From contig CM055093.1 in the NCBI GenBank assembly GCA_029204225.1, positions 267,001-331,000 on the forward strand: 64,000 nt of DNA, given 5' to 3'. Below the pieces are notes generated by a model. That model did not search any database. It saw only the letters and a program-made list of their open reading frames with translations, and was not told the DNA's origin. Positions 12,318-24,200 of the stretch are shown piece by piece (positions within the stretch are counted from its first letter, which is position 1; every line of letters begins with the position of its first letter). Source of the stretch: Diphasiastrum complanatum. Lineage: Eukaryota > Streptophyta > Lycopodiopsida > Lycopodiales > Lycopodiaceae. The position numbers and the translations under genes are program-made.

Positions 12318-12918
12318 GTTGTGACGACTTCTTGTTATTGGACAATTATATGCTAGATCAATCTCTCAAAATGAATTGAAGAGTATAGACAAGTTTTGAT
12401 TCTACTTTTGGCACGTGTGAAATGCTTCACACTATTGATTCAACTCAATGTGTTCAATAACTCAAAACTATGTCTAGATCTCAAGTTTCTTGTGTTGATT
12501 ACTCAAAATGGATTGTGAATCAAGCAAAATTTGAATCAAATCAAAAAATGGTCACTCGGATTTTGGAACTCTCCCTACCCTCTTTAAGAGCTTATAACTC
12601 TTGATAGACACATCAGATTGATTTGAGACCAATTGCTATGGAAAGTACATCTCATAAGCTTTCCGTCAAGCTATAACATCAATATCTTTGGACCTAAGAT
12701 GAAGGAAATAAAGAGGTCTGAAAATCCCTGATTTTCACACGTGCGGAATTCCAGAATTCCATTCAATGTCAATTCTGATCTGAAAATCTTGATTCTATCC
12801 TCTTTGATCCAAACACTTTTCAAGAAAAGGTAAAAAAAAGTGGTAAACAGCTCTTTTGCTTGAATTGTACTCAAAAATTCCTACACAATCATTGATAATA
12901 GCATGCAAAGCTTAATTT

Positions 12919-12931
12919 GGCTCTGATACCA
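12919..12931 (-). other. Primer-binding site (initiator Met-tRNA)
   Basis: Minus-strand TGGTATCAGAGCC directly abuts the 5' LTR. It is the usual plant copia site for priming minus-strand DNA synthesis from initiator methionine tRNA. Confidence 0.9.
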
Positions 12932-13196
12932 TGATGACAATCCAACAAGTTCACACGTGTGGGGAACAATCCAACAAGTTCACACATGTGGGGAACGATC
13001 CTAAAGTGTGAATGATCTTGTTAAGCTATGTGCTTAGCACATAATCTGATTCTAGATTGAATATCAAGATCTAGTACAAGAATTTATGACCAAAGCACAA
13101 TCTAGCATGCTAGGAATCAAAGAATGATTGCTTTCAACATCAAAAGAGAAGAAGTACAAAAAATTTAATGCATTAGCATAGCCTCCTCCACGAGTT

Positions 13197-13264
<68 letters not shown>

Positions 13265-13774
13265 TCAAGCATACAAGGTGATAGATCCAAATTGACATGG
13301 AATAGCTTCAAAGCTTGGTTCTTCATCAAAAATTATGAGAGAGCTCACATACATTTATGGAGATTGGAATAGCTCGAGGTAGAACCACCTCTCTTCTGCT
13401 TTCTTCCACATCTGAAAGTGATAACCAAAAAACGAGTGACATTTGTCACTTTACATGAATGCATATCTACCTAATTTTACCAAGTGGCAATTTCTAAACT
13501 AGAATTGTCCAAATCACTATGCCCTTGCACGTAACTTTGGATCACTTACAATCTTTGCATGTGATATGCCATGAGTTTCTCTAAGCCCCTAATTGGCATT
13601 TCTATGTCTACATTCTATATGCATGTTGTAATTGACCAACTAGACATATGAAACCATGTAGCTCGAGTTTCCTCTAGGCCAAATTTGGCATTTGCAATAT
13701 GAAACATTACATACACATAGAAAAAACTTTTACCAAAGCCTAAAGTCAAGATAGATGATTTTTAATTTTCAACA
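12932..13774 (-). repeat. 5' LTR of the RT-deleted copia
   Basis: An 843-bp LTR. It is longer than its partner because of a 29-bp tandem duplication at its start (AACAAGTTCACAC(A/G)(C/T)GTGTGG twice), a GA array at about 13197-13261 and an extra ~80 bp near 13555-13640. The GA array has grown from the short GAGAGAGATAGAG seen in the other LTR. Confidence 0.9.
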
Positions 13775-13990
13775 ACTATGGGGTGAACAATACAATCAAT
13801 AAGAAGTTGATGCAATAATGTTTTTCAGAAAACACAAGCATGTGAACATATTATGCTAGCTGCTAGGAAATGCCCCGTCATTTGAACAAAAATTCAAGCT
13901 AGAATTAAAAAAAGTAACCACTCGTCATCTCATCAATGTCTTTCATGGTCATTGTACGTGGAACTACATATTCAAAGATGCAGTGCATAC

Positions 13991-14393
13991 CTGCAGTAAG
14001 CAGAACAATGCGTCGCGTATGCCCTCCCTTGTTATAGCTGCTCCTTGAACTGAAGACAAGGAAGGGGTAAGAGAAGCGGGTGGGGGCGGAGGAGGAAATG
14101 GTTGAAGCAAAGGAGCACCTACAGATGGTTGTAAGGCAGGTGAAACAAAAGGAGCAGCAGCAGCTGCTATGGATTGGGATGTTGGGGCAAAGAATGAACG
14201 TTTTAACAGAGTAGTACGAGTGGAACTGCTGTTGTCCAGAGAATCTATGGAATGAAAAGGAGGAATTGGAGTGAGGAAGGAAGTTGCAGAAAGAGATCCA
14301 GAAGATGAAACAGGCATAGGGCTAGGAGCTGCTGATGTAAAAGAGGAAGGACAGATGATGAGTGTGTAGCTGCAGAAGGCCATGAAATTCCTA
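13991..14393 (-). CDS. DCP1: DCP1 late exon (proline-rich, C-terminal region)
   Basis: The frame encodes a Ser/Pro/Ala-rich segment, then LLQPFPPPPPPASLTP and AITREGIRDALFCLLQ, and ends at a GT donor (CTGCAG|GTATGC) at 13990/13991. The order proline-rich stretch then TR-x-IRDAL-x-LLQ is the typical end of plant DCP1 before the final FID-type helix. The 5' boundary is uncertain. Acceptors ending in AG at about 14394 and 14374 fit the frame, whereas the strong acceptor TCTGCAG near 14435 leads into stops. A competing frame upstream (APLGISWPSAATHSS, about 14408-14364) also looks coding, so a one-base indel or misread cannot be excluded. Confidence 0.8.
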
Positions 14394-15150
14394 AAGGAGC
14401 GATTTCAGTAGGGGATTAAGATGCAAAGTATTCTGCAGACAGGAAAATAGCAATTAATAATTTCCAGCTGCAAAAGCTAGGAAAGTAAGGTATCAGGCTT
14501 TCCTTATCAGTTTCCGTTATTCAGACAAAAGAAATTCAGATGTTTTCCACTACCACAAGAAGAAAAGAAAGATTGTATGTACTCAACCGAATCTGTATAT
14601 ATTAAAATTATAGTGGAGCAGCGCTCACGCGTGACGGGCAGCGTGAGCGCTGCCTTTTTTTTGAAAAAAGATTTCACGCTGCGCCCGCCCGCCTGCCCCC
14701 GTCACGCTCCGGCCTGTGGGAGGGGTTCAAAAACTTTTGCCCGCCCAAGTGGGCGGGCAAACTTTGCTAGTGAACATGGTAAAATTGTAGTCCCCTAAAT
14801 CTGGTACGTGAAACAGAAAAATTTTCCCTAAATTTAGGAGACAAGTGGCATACATTAACCAGACGTTCCAGTGGATGAGGGGCATCATGTTTCTGACGTG
14901 ATTGGAGGCTCCAAAGGACCTACAATGGCTGCAAGTAGGGAAAGCTTCCAGTTCCTGAAACTCCGTGCTACAAAAAATACAAAAATTGTAGTTATTAGGC
15001 TCAAAACAAGGAAAAATTTTACCCATTTCATGCCTTGCTGCTGCAAGTCAAAGAAATGCAGCAAGTGGGATATTTCTATCCAAAAAATATTATTATTGAA
15101 ATTTCAGCTCTTGGCCTCCACCTATACTAGACGTTGTTTGTTTGTTTGTT

Positions 15151-15243
<93 letters not shown>

Positions 15244-18200
15244 CTTTGAGGTGTAAATGATTTTGGCTTCAACGGGACCTTCGAAAATGCATTAAGTATC
15301 CTGCAAATAAATACAGTTTCTGTAAGAAACAGATATACCGGTACTTGTCCTTTTCTCTTGTGCTATAGGCTAATAGTTTTTTGTTGCAGTCATCTGTGCT
15401 TATCTGAAATATGGTTAGACTTTTAGTTACACTGTAACAAAGAAGGGATACATTTACTGCTGGGTATAAGAGGTCTGCCTTATTTGCAATCCTTCTTGAG
15501 AAAGAGGTGGCCACGTCATACTGTATATCGTGAGCGGTTAAGTGGGGAAAGGCCAGTGGAGGATTCAACCTGAAAAAGAGTTAGTAACCCGAAAAACAGG
15601 TTTTCTGATCTTGTTTAAATCACATTTAGTGGGAAGGGAGTGTATGTAAAATGATTCAAGATAATGTAACCGACACAAAGGACAGATGAGAAGTGACACT
15701 ATTGACACCGATGTCAAACAATGCAAACTTCAGAGTACTAGCTGGTACACATGATGGCTCTAACTTGGCAACAACCTTAAACAATGTATCTAACATATCT
15801 TGCCTTGTGCACTGGCCATTTTGGGCTAAGAATAACAGCTATTGATGATTGCAAGCTGTGTAAGCCTAACAGGAAGGCCCTGCATGAAATAACTACATAA
15901 ATAACAAAGGGGATCCCTATTAAGGTCTTCAAATAACTAGTCACGAGAGTAAACTAGATGCTAGTTAAGGGACAACTAGACTATAGAGGGCTAAAATCCA
16001 TGGAAATTATATGTTGTTGGATTCATTTGTACTGTGAAAATTTTAAATCTTCCCCATGTCCTGTACGTGGCACATTAGAATCTTCTAGGTTCACGTGTCC
16101 ACCATCACACACGAGCATGTGAAGATATAGATTCAGGACCTATTTCATGATTATCAATATGGTTTCAGTGATTCTATGGATCGGGTTTTTTTATTTTTAT
16201 GATATCTCTTGTTCTGACGCATGAATTCGCATATTACTCCAATTTGCAATGGTTTGACCTCACTTTATTTTTGCAATCTACATACCAGAGTTGCTGTATA
16301 TAACCGCGAATCACGGTATTCGCGGTTCTGCCTAGGGTTTGGAGAATCGTTTTTTAATTTTATTTTGGTGTTTGTGGTTGGAATATCGACCATCCATATC
16401 AGATTTACTGCAACTCTGTCAGTCCTGAAATGATCAGAGTGAATCAGCAAATCGTGATTTGCTGGGATCGCGAATCACACTTGCCGGCGAATCGCAATTC
16501 GCTGCAACTGTGCTACATATTAATAACTTCTGATCTAAAATGCATCAGAACAACACACTCTGGAACTCGTTCCGGAGCATCAGAACAAAATATTTGTTGC
16601 TTTTGTTTGCTTTGAAGGAATCAAGTTTAACCCTGACTTCAACCATTATTGGGCCAGGCATTTTTCCAGAGAAAGGGAGATTAAGGGGAGGAGCTACAGA
16701 AGGTCAATTTCAGTGACGACGGTGTCCAAGAGTTTAAACTACAAAAAGGAACCAGGGTGATTGTGGCATGCTCTCAGGGTTTTAACTTTAGTGTGTGGAT
16801 AAAAGTCAGGATTTCTAAAACTTGACTTCCCTCCTCTATTTGCATTCCGACATATGATCCCCTCCCCTATTTCTTAGCTTCTTCCAGTTTGGCTTAGTTT
16901 TAGCCAGATCATGGGTGAGTGAGAAACACGTGACAAAAGTACAGGATTGGCAAAAATATTCCCTTGTGATGAGATTCATTTCAATTTAAAGCTGTTGCTT
17001 GTTTGATAGGCAGACAACTCGACTATTTTCTGGGTCTGTAGAATTCAAATAGGAGTCCAAAAGCATGTTTTGTTGCTTCTTTCATCAAGCTATGCACGAT
17101 CCTTTAGTCTGAGATCTCAGCAAGAGAGTAATCTGTCACAAAGACATGCAAAAAATACATATAAGTCAGGAAATATATGAAGAATTGGCAATAGAAAGTC
17201 GAGAATTATACACAATAGCAATAGAAACAAAAGCAAATTAGCATGTATTAAAAAATTCGTTCTTTACTTTTACTTTAAAAAGAAGAGCAAACGTTTCTTT
17301 TACATCTCACAGAATATTCTCCTGTGGCTATCCAGAGACAACAGTACTTCTATGGGCTATCACAGCCCCTCCTGCCAATCCTGCTTACATCTATACGACA
17401 TCAACTTTATTACAACCTATTAACAATTTGCTAGTAATACATGAGTTTGGCATCGATACCATGACATCAATCACCACCAGCGGTCCAACAGCAGTTTTAT
17501 TCTGGTTCCTTCCAGGCTTTGGTATCGACTATGGTGTTCCCATTAACAATCACCGAGTGATCCAATCACCAATTTATATTCTGATTTTACATTTTTAAAA
17601 CTTCTATCTGCAGACTGCTACCATAGCAGGACTTCAGATTATCCATAGGCCGGCCATTTTAAACTTTTGCTTATATGAAACCCCCCCCCCCCGCGCCGCA
17701 ATGAAAATATCAAAGAACAAATTCTTTTTGAGTTCTGATTCAAGATTTTCTGAATTTCATGAACCATCCCAGAACAAGTGTTCTGTTTGCATTCCCAAAC
17801 GCAGTGCAACTATGGTTCTGATCATGATTAATCAAACATAACCAGAGCAATCTCACCACTGACCAAGGCTTCCCAGCAATGTTTTGTTAACACTAATTCT
17901 TTGCTATTCTTTGTGTCACTAGTATTATCAGAGCCATTTGATCTATAACTTATTATCATTTCATTCATATTTTTATGAATATAGTATCTTAGAGCATTCT
18001 GTTATCAACTTGACTACTGACATGAATCTACATTACCAGTATCAGATTTCTGTCACAGACAATTCTCAGAGCTTTAGATCCATCTATATCTGGATTGGAA
18101 GCTGCCAGTTATCGTTAAGACTTTCATCGATCTATATATGACATTACATCCACTGTTGCTTAACCTTTCTCAGAACCTAGACACATATCCACTAGTATGT

Positions 18201-21200
18201 GCTGCTTTGGAAGAATTTCTGCACTAGCAATAGCTCGATTTTTTTCTAAAGGTATGTATAGCACAATCATTTCAGGTCAAAACTACCAGTCCCCGTAGTG
18301 CTTCTTTGGTATTATGAAATCCTGTCCTAATCTAAGGACCATACATGTTCAATACAGCTATCACCCTCAGTGAAAGTATCAGGTTTTTCAGCAGAGGACA
18401 TATGTCTATGATCATAGAAACGATGTTTCTATGTGGATTTGGCTTGTTAAGAACTCTTTATATAGAAAAGGGGGACTGAATTTATGAGGACTCAGGGTTG
18501 ATGTCATCTAACATTGAGCGAATTTACTACATCAAGAAAGTAATATGTATAAAGACCACAAGTTTGACGTAAACTCAAGAGCTCGGTTATCTATTCGTGA
18601 AGGAAGTGATCCAAATGGGATAATTTTGAGGAAACATTATGCTTACTTAATGCCGGGAATGAGGACATACTAAGCATATTAAGACTTGCAGCACATTTGA
18701 TCTGTTCAATCCTGTAATCCTAGCCAGCATGAGTTTTTGCAAGAATAGTGTTGCTATGATTGACATCTGTCAATATGGGATTGACATATAGATGTTATGT
18801 CTTGGATGATACTTGACATAACAAAGAAGACATGCAATCTTTAACCCTATGGTATCCAACCCCAGAGTCTTAGACCTTCAACTTCCTCATACATAGCATG
18901 AACCATATGCTACAACATCCATGCTCATGTCATTGGCACCCTAGTGTAGGTGCAGGTCACATGCACAAACATATGTATGTCCACATTAGCTTTCATACAT
19001 CTGTGCAATGATCAACGTACTGATTTTCAATCACTTCTCTGGCGGTGATGGGCATAATGAAGGCTCGCACTAAAGCATGGAATTCATTTCAGTAATTAGC
19101 TATGTACAGTAAACAATCCTCTCTTTATTACAATAATAGGCATGTCAGAAATCAAAACTAGTCTCAGAAGAACTCAATGATAGCCAATTTATCTATCTTT
19201 TGGTGGGTTCTATCAACTTCATTTTTGTCCATCAAAGGCATCCATGCCGTTTTTACTACATTCAGGCATGTTTTAAGAAGCTACTTTAGGTCGAGAATCA
19301 CAATATGCATTAGGCTTGAGAATATGCCTGCATCGGCCACATGCCAAAAGAATGGGTTTGCCATTCCCATTGGACTATTTTGTACTGGAGTTTATGAACC
19401 GTTCACAAAAAAGCTCTAAGGTAAGTTTTGGAAGCACTAGTGTAAATGCAGATACTACTCTAGTTTTTGATTAAAGTCAATTTTAGCCCGAGTATCCTAG
19501 TTAGCTACTAAGGTACAGGCTTGACATCTCCTATCATACACATCATGGGAGGAGCAAAGCTCACATCATCTTGTCATCAGCGTGATCTCCTTAGCTGTCT
19601 AATCTAAATGTGCCTCCCACTCTAGAGGATACAACAGCACTCATGTTTCAGCAGGCTTATGTATGGTGGCAGGTGGCACTGGCTCTCAAGAATAAGCCAA
19701 ACCGAAGCCACCATAAAGCTAGACCTCAGATCAGGATAGCATGAGATTAAGGTACAGGAGCAAGAAACTTGCAAGACAGTTTTCCAAACTAGGTACAGTC
19801 ACTGTGAATTCTTCATAGTTAAGTTGGGAATTCTATTCTCATTATACACATTCTTGAGGAGCATCTCAAGGCTGCCATAAGAATTTTAAGACAGAAGATG
19901 CTTTATCCTGAATTCTAATAATTCAGACTGCGGAATTTTCAACGGTATCTAGGAAAGGTCATTTTAAATCATGGAATCTAACTGGAGTATGACAAGGTAT
20001 GAGAGTGACCTATTGCTCCATGCAAGGATTGCATTTTTCTGACAAGTGTTTTAAAAAGGAGTGAACAAAAGTAGCAATCAAGATTCGCATTAAGTTACTC
20101 CTCCAATTCAGTTGATGAGATTTTCAAGTATTGTGTATGTACAGCCCCTATTTTGCATGTGGTAGATCCCACCAAGCTGTTTGATAAGGGAATGGGCTTA
20201 AATAATATTGTGACTGGAGAAGTTTTACTCTAGGCCAGCAGACCAATTACTTAATAAAAACATCAAATGAATACTCCATATTGGCAGGAGAAGTGTAGGA
20301 AGACAAAGAGCATAGGAGGAACAAAAGTGTAACATGCATATTATGGGGAGTTTGCTCTAGCATAACACAACTCGCTGGTCGTAGTTATGTTATCGCAGTC
20401 TAATGCTTTTTCTCTGGCACTTCCTCAAGCAGCTCAAATTCAGATTCTACATGTGTTGTGTTTCCTTATTTACCTCTTTCTCTGAACTTGTGAGGACAAA
20501 TCATTCTTTTAATCTTACGTGAAGAATGGCTAAACAGTTTTTTTTGTTGATTGTTTCTTATGGATTACTTGCTTTTATTCTAGTTTCATGGATTTTTGTC
20601 TACCTAATGAATGTATTGTCTGCTTAGATTTTTTTGCATTCCAATGTATTCCCAATACACAGATATTTTGCAGACATGTGTTGTTGTCCTTGAATTTTTT
20701 GTCGAAGTGATGGCTAGCTGTAAATTACCCACAAGACCTAACCAGATAAGATCCAAGCTCTGTCGTAGAAAACAAATAATTGGAGATGCAACATATCACC
20801 AACTTCAAAGCTCAATTTAAGCTCTCTCGCCTGAGATTGGGAGTCAATTTCATATCTGCAACCTAGATCCATCTTCAAAGCATTAGCCTTGGCATACCAC
20901 CAAGACCCATTCCACTAGCTGGTATGCTTGGCCTAGACTAGATGATCTCTGGTTTGGAATCATGTTAACAGGAAAAAAACAAAAGCTGGTTACTGGTAAA
21001 GGGTACAGGCTACATTTACACATTGTATACTACAATTACTGGACTGCAGAGGTGGAAGTTAGGAGTAGAGTGAAAGCCTAAAGTGCTGAAAAGGACTAGA
21101 TTATGAAGCAAGCAGTCTCTCAAACTTCAGTGGCCGTTCATTCAATCCGAGAAACACATACAAGGGAGCTATTTTGGGGGTCCTGATTTCCCATATGTGT

Positions 21201-24200
21201 TTCAAAAGAAATAAATGCTCTTGGGTAGACTTAAACAACAACCAAAGGCAACAAGTTTAGAATTGTAAGATAAGAGCCAACCAAAAAGAAACAAAATACT
21301 CATAACCATCAGCATAACCCCACTTGCAAACAAGAGTTAACAAAGAAATAGACACCCCTAAACACATAATTATTTGCCAACAATTCACTTACAGATACTT
21401 TCTTTTCAATTTTGAAAATATTAATCAATGTAACAATTGCAACTATTTACCATCTCAACAATAGGAATTAAGTACATTAACCAGGTAATGCATTAAATTT
21501 AGCCTACGTCTAATAGCGCAAAAATCCTTGGGGGTAGATCAGGACCTTGAGAAAAGCTTAGCCAATTCTTCACATTCTCCAGGCTTATAAAACCAGATAC
21601 CGTTGACTTCTTGAGCAGCGTTACGGTAAAGCAGATATGGTACTTGTGTCTCATACTCAAAGTCACCTAACAAGTCCTCTACCAAGTTCTCTGATCCAAA
21701 GACAGCAAATTGTCAGTGGTCAACAACCTTAGCACAAAATATAGAATCTCTGCACTGATCAAACTTGTGTCTTTTGCTACTGATTACTTTTAAGATTTTG
21801 AAGAGAATAATCTCATCAATCAGCCTTGATTAAATAATCATGAGTTTCTTGATAAATGCATTGTCTGTAAGCTTTCTTCAAACAATGATATATGAGGTTT
21901 TCAGATAGAAATTTGCTCGTCATCAGGCATGCACAATAATGTAGGGTGAGCATCAAATAAACATACATATTTGACCCAATATTACCAATAAATCGAGTTA
22001 CACAAGATGTTGAAAATTCACAAACAAGAAAGTTAGCAATGTCTAACTACCAAAAGGAAAGGCTTTGAAGACAGGTTGCCATCGATTATTTAGAAACATC
22101 ATAACGATTGTTAAGCAAATACAACATCAAAACATCAAGAAATTTATATTGCAAAATTATGAATGATCATGGCTGGCCGAAAAAGCTGATGCCTTTTGCT
22201 AAAACTTTGCAAATCAGCATAAGTTTTTCCCGAATCTTTAACTAACTCTAAACCAAGAAACACTGTCTAGATATGGAATATCTACATTTAAATTCAAAGA
22301 AATATTTTTGCACAAATTTTGCTACATTGAGGGTTCTGCAATACAAGCATAATAAATAATAAAATAGCATAGGCCTAAAAGCACCATGGCACCAACTCAC
22401 TAAGGCTTCTACGAGATTGTGAGTTGAAGAAAATATTATAAAAAACAATTGAAATTGACTTAAGCTACTTTCAGTCTTTTTAAAAAATTACCTGACTTCG
22501 ACGATTCATAACAATGAACTGAAAGCGAGGTTGTGTGCGTCTGCATAGAAGTGTGCATCTTCAAATTCCTACCTTTTTACAACAAAAATATCAAAAGTAA
22601 ATTCTTCAACAGGCCCAATGTATGCCTTAAAGGGCCAATCAAAATTTCAACATACCTTTTTACAACAAATAATGATCCTTCGACATCTTTTCGACTCTGC
22701 AAAACATAAGGTATCAGCCTCTTTCCCAATCGTAGGAACATATAATGAAATATTTAAGCAAAGTTCCCCACGGCACAGGTGCCGTGGGGGCTGAGTGCCG
22801 TACCACGGCACGTGTGCCGTGGTACGGCACCTGTATTTTTGTTTTATTTTTTTTATTATCCTCATCTTGTTTAAGGGTTTTATAACCTAAATTTTTTTTG
22901 GGTTTGAGCGTTTTTGGGCGTGGAGGTTGCTAGGAGAGTCTGATATCTTGGAGGTGGTAGAGGGGAAAATCTGCAGGGTAGAGAGAGAAAAAGCGACCTA
23001 GTGTGAGATGGTTAGAGAGAGAAAGAGATAGTTTTGGGGTTCTTTACAAGCTTTTTTCAGATTTCGAAAAGAGTTATGTTGCTGGTTTTCTAGAGCTTTT
23101 TTGGAGGTCATTTGGAGGGAAAGTTGGGGAGAGAGGTTGTTCAGCTGTAGAGAGAGATAATTCCGAGTTAGAGAGAGATTGTAGGTTAGGGATTACAGTT
23201 TTAGTTATTTGCACCAAAGCACCCTTTTTTTCCGTTTTTGTCTCATTTGCTCTACGTGCGTACCCATCCTGTCACGATGCCTGCTTCCGATATGATTGAC
23301 TTATGGGGTGAGGTGGACCAGACATATGACTATGTCAGATACAATACCCAGAGCGGGACTTGTGAGTGGACTTGTCGCCATTGGTGCTTCGTGGGACACT
23401 GACTAGGCTTAAGGGCCACATACTTGGCACTGTTAGAGCTGACAGCAAACGTTTCGGTGCATCCCCGTGCCCTAGTATGCCGGCCCAGGAGAGGCGTAGA
23501 TTGATTGATATCTACAGGCCACGTTTGATAGCCGGTGGCTTGGCACTAGACCCTATAGTCCATACTGTTGTGACCTTAGTGACCTCTGATCCCTATGTTG
23601 CACACCCTCCTCAGCCTACAGCTACTACATCTTCTCAGCCAGCTGGAGCACGTCCTCCTACAGCTTCCCACTCCGGTGCAGCACATCCTCCCATGTCAGC
23701 TGCCTCCCAAGCTTCCTCTGCTAGAGGAGCTCGGAATGTTGCACCTTCTTCTTCGAGCCCTTTCCCGAGTCGTCCACCCCCGGTCACGGTTGTGTCTCGT
23801 CCCACCCACACATTTAGCTATCTTCACAGCGATACAGCCCCTCCCAGCCAACAGGACCCTCTACCCACCCAAGATATACCGTCCACTTACCCCCCTCCCC
23901 CTGATGACGAGCCACACTTGGGGGAGGACCTCCCGTAGGTTCTACACCATTCTATTTGACGACGAGTTTTGGCGTGAGGTGGAGAGCATATCGACGGTTC
24001 TCCGGCCATTTTTTCACGTTCTGCGGCTTGTTGACCGAGAGGGCAGCACCATGGGACTCATTTACGAGTTCATGGATCACATCGGCAATGTTCTACAGCA
24101 GCCTTGGCTTCCACATGAGAGGTATGTTCCACATTTCATCATTACAGGTTGCTCATAATTAAAAGTTAGTCTTATATAGATTAGTAAGCCTCCTAATTTT

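Larger units (their letters stand above)
9147..13774 (-). mobile_element. Copia LTR retrotransposon, RT-deleted, with TSD
   Basis: The element is bounded by LTRs at 9147-9844 (3' LTR in element sense) and 12932-13774 (5' LTR), each starting TG and ending CA. A perfect 5-bp duplication ACTAT flanks it at 9142-9146 and 13775-13779. Inside the 5' LTR comes the primer-binding site TGGTATCAGAGCC, then gag, protease and part of integrase, then directly the last part of RNase H. The internal region is only ~3.1 kb because RT and most of RNase H are missing. About twenty substitutions by eye plus several indels separate the LTRs, so this insertion is older than the copia at 32485. It lies near the 3' end of the DCP1 gene, possibly within its last intron, in the same orientation as DCP1. 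Confidence 0.92.

Noticed and set aside
17290..17640. Possible exon reading VNGNTIVDTKAWKEPE on the minus strand
   Set aside because: The peptide looks protein-like but is short, ends in a stop, has no convincing flanking splice pair and matches nothing recognisable in DCP1.
19177..19419. Open frame of 80 codons in the DCP1 intronic region
   Set aside because: No motif, no splice-site support on its strand, and composition matches the surrounding intron.
23366..23938. Independent proline/serine-rich gene
   Set aside because: The frame begins in the hAT BED-finger region and leads into hAT catalytic motifs, so it is the transposase linker and not a separate gene.
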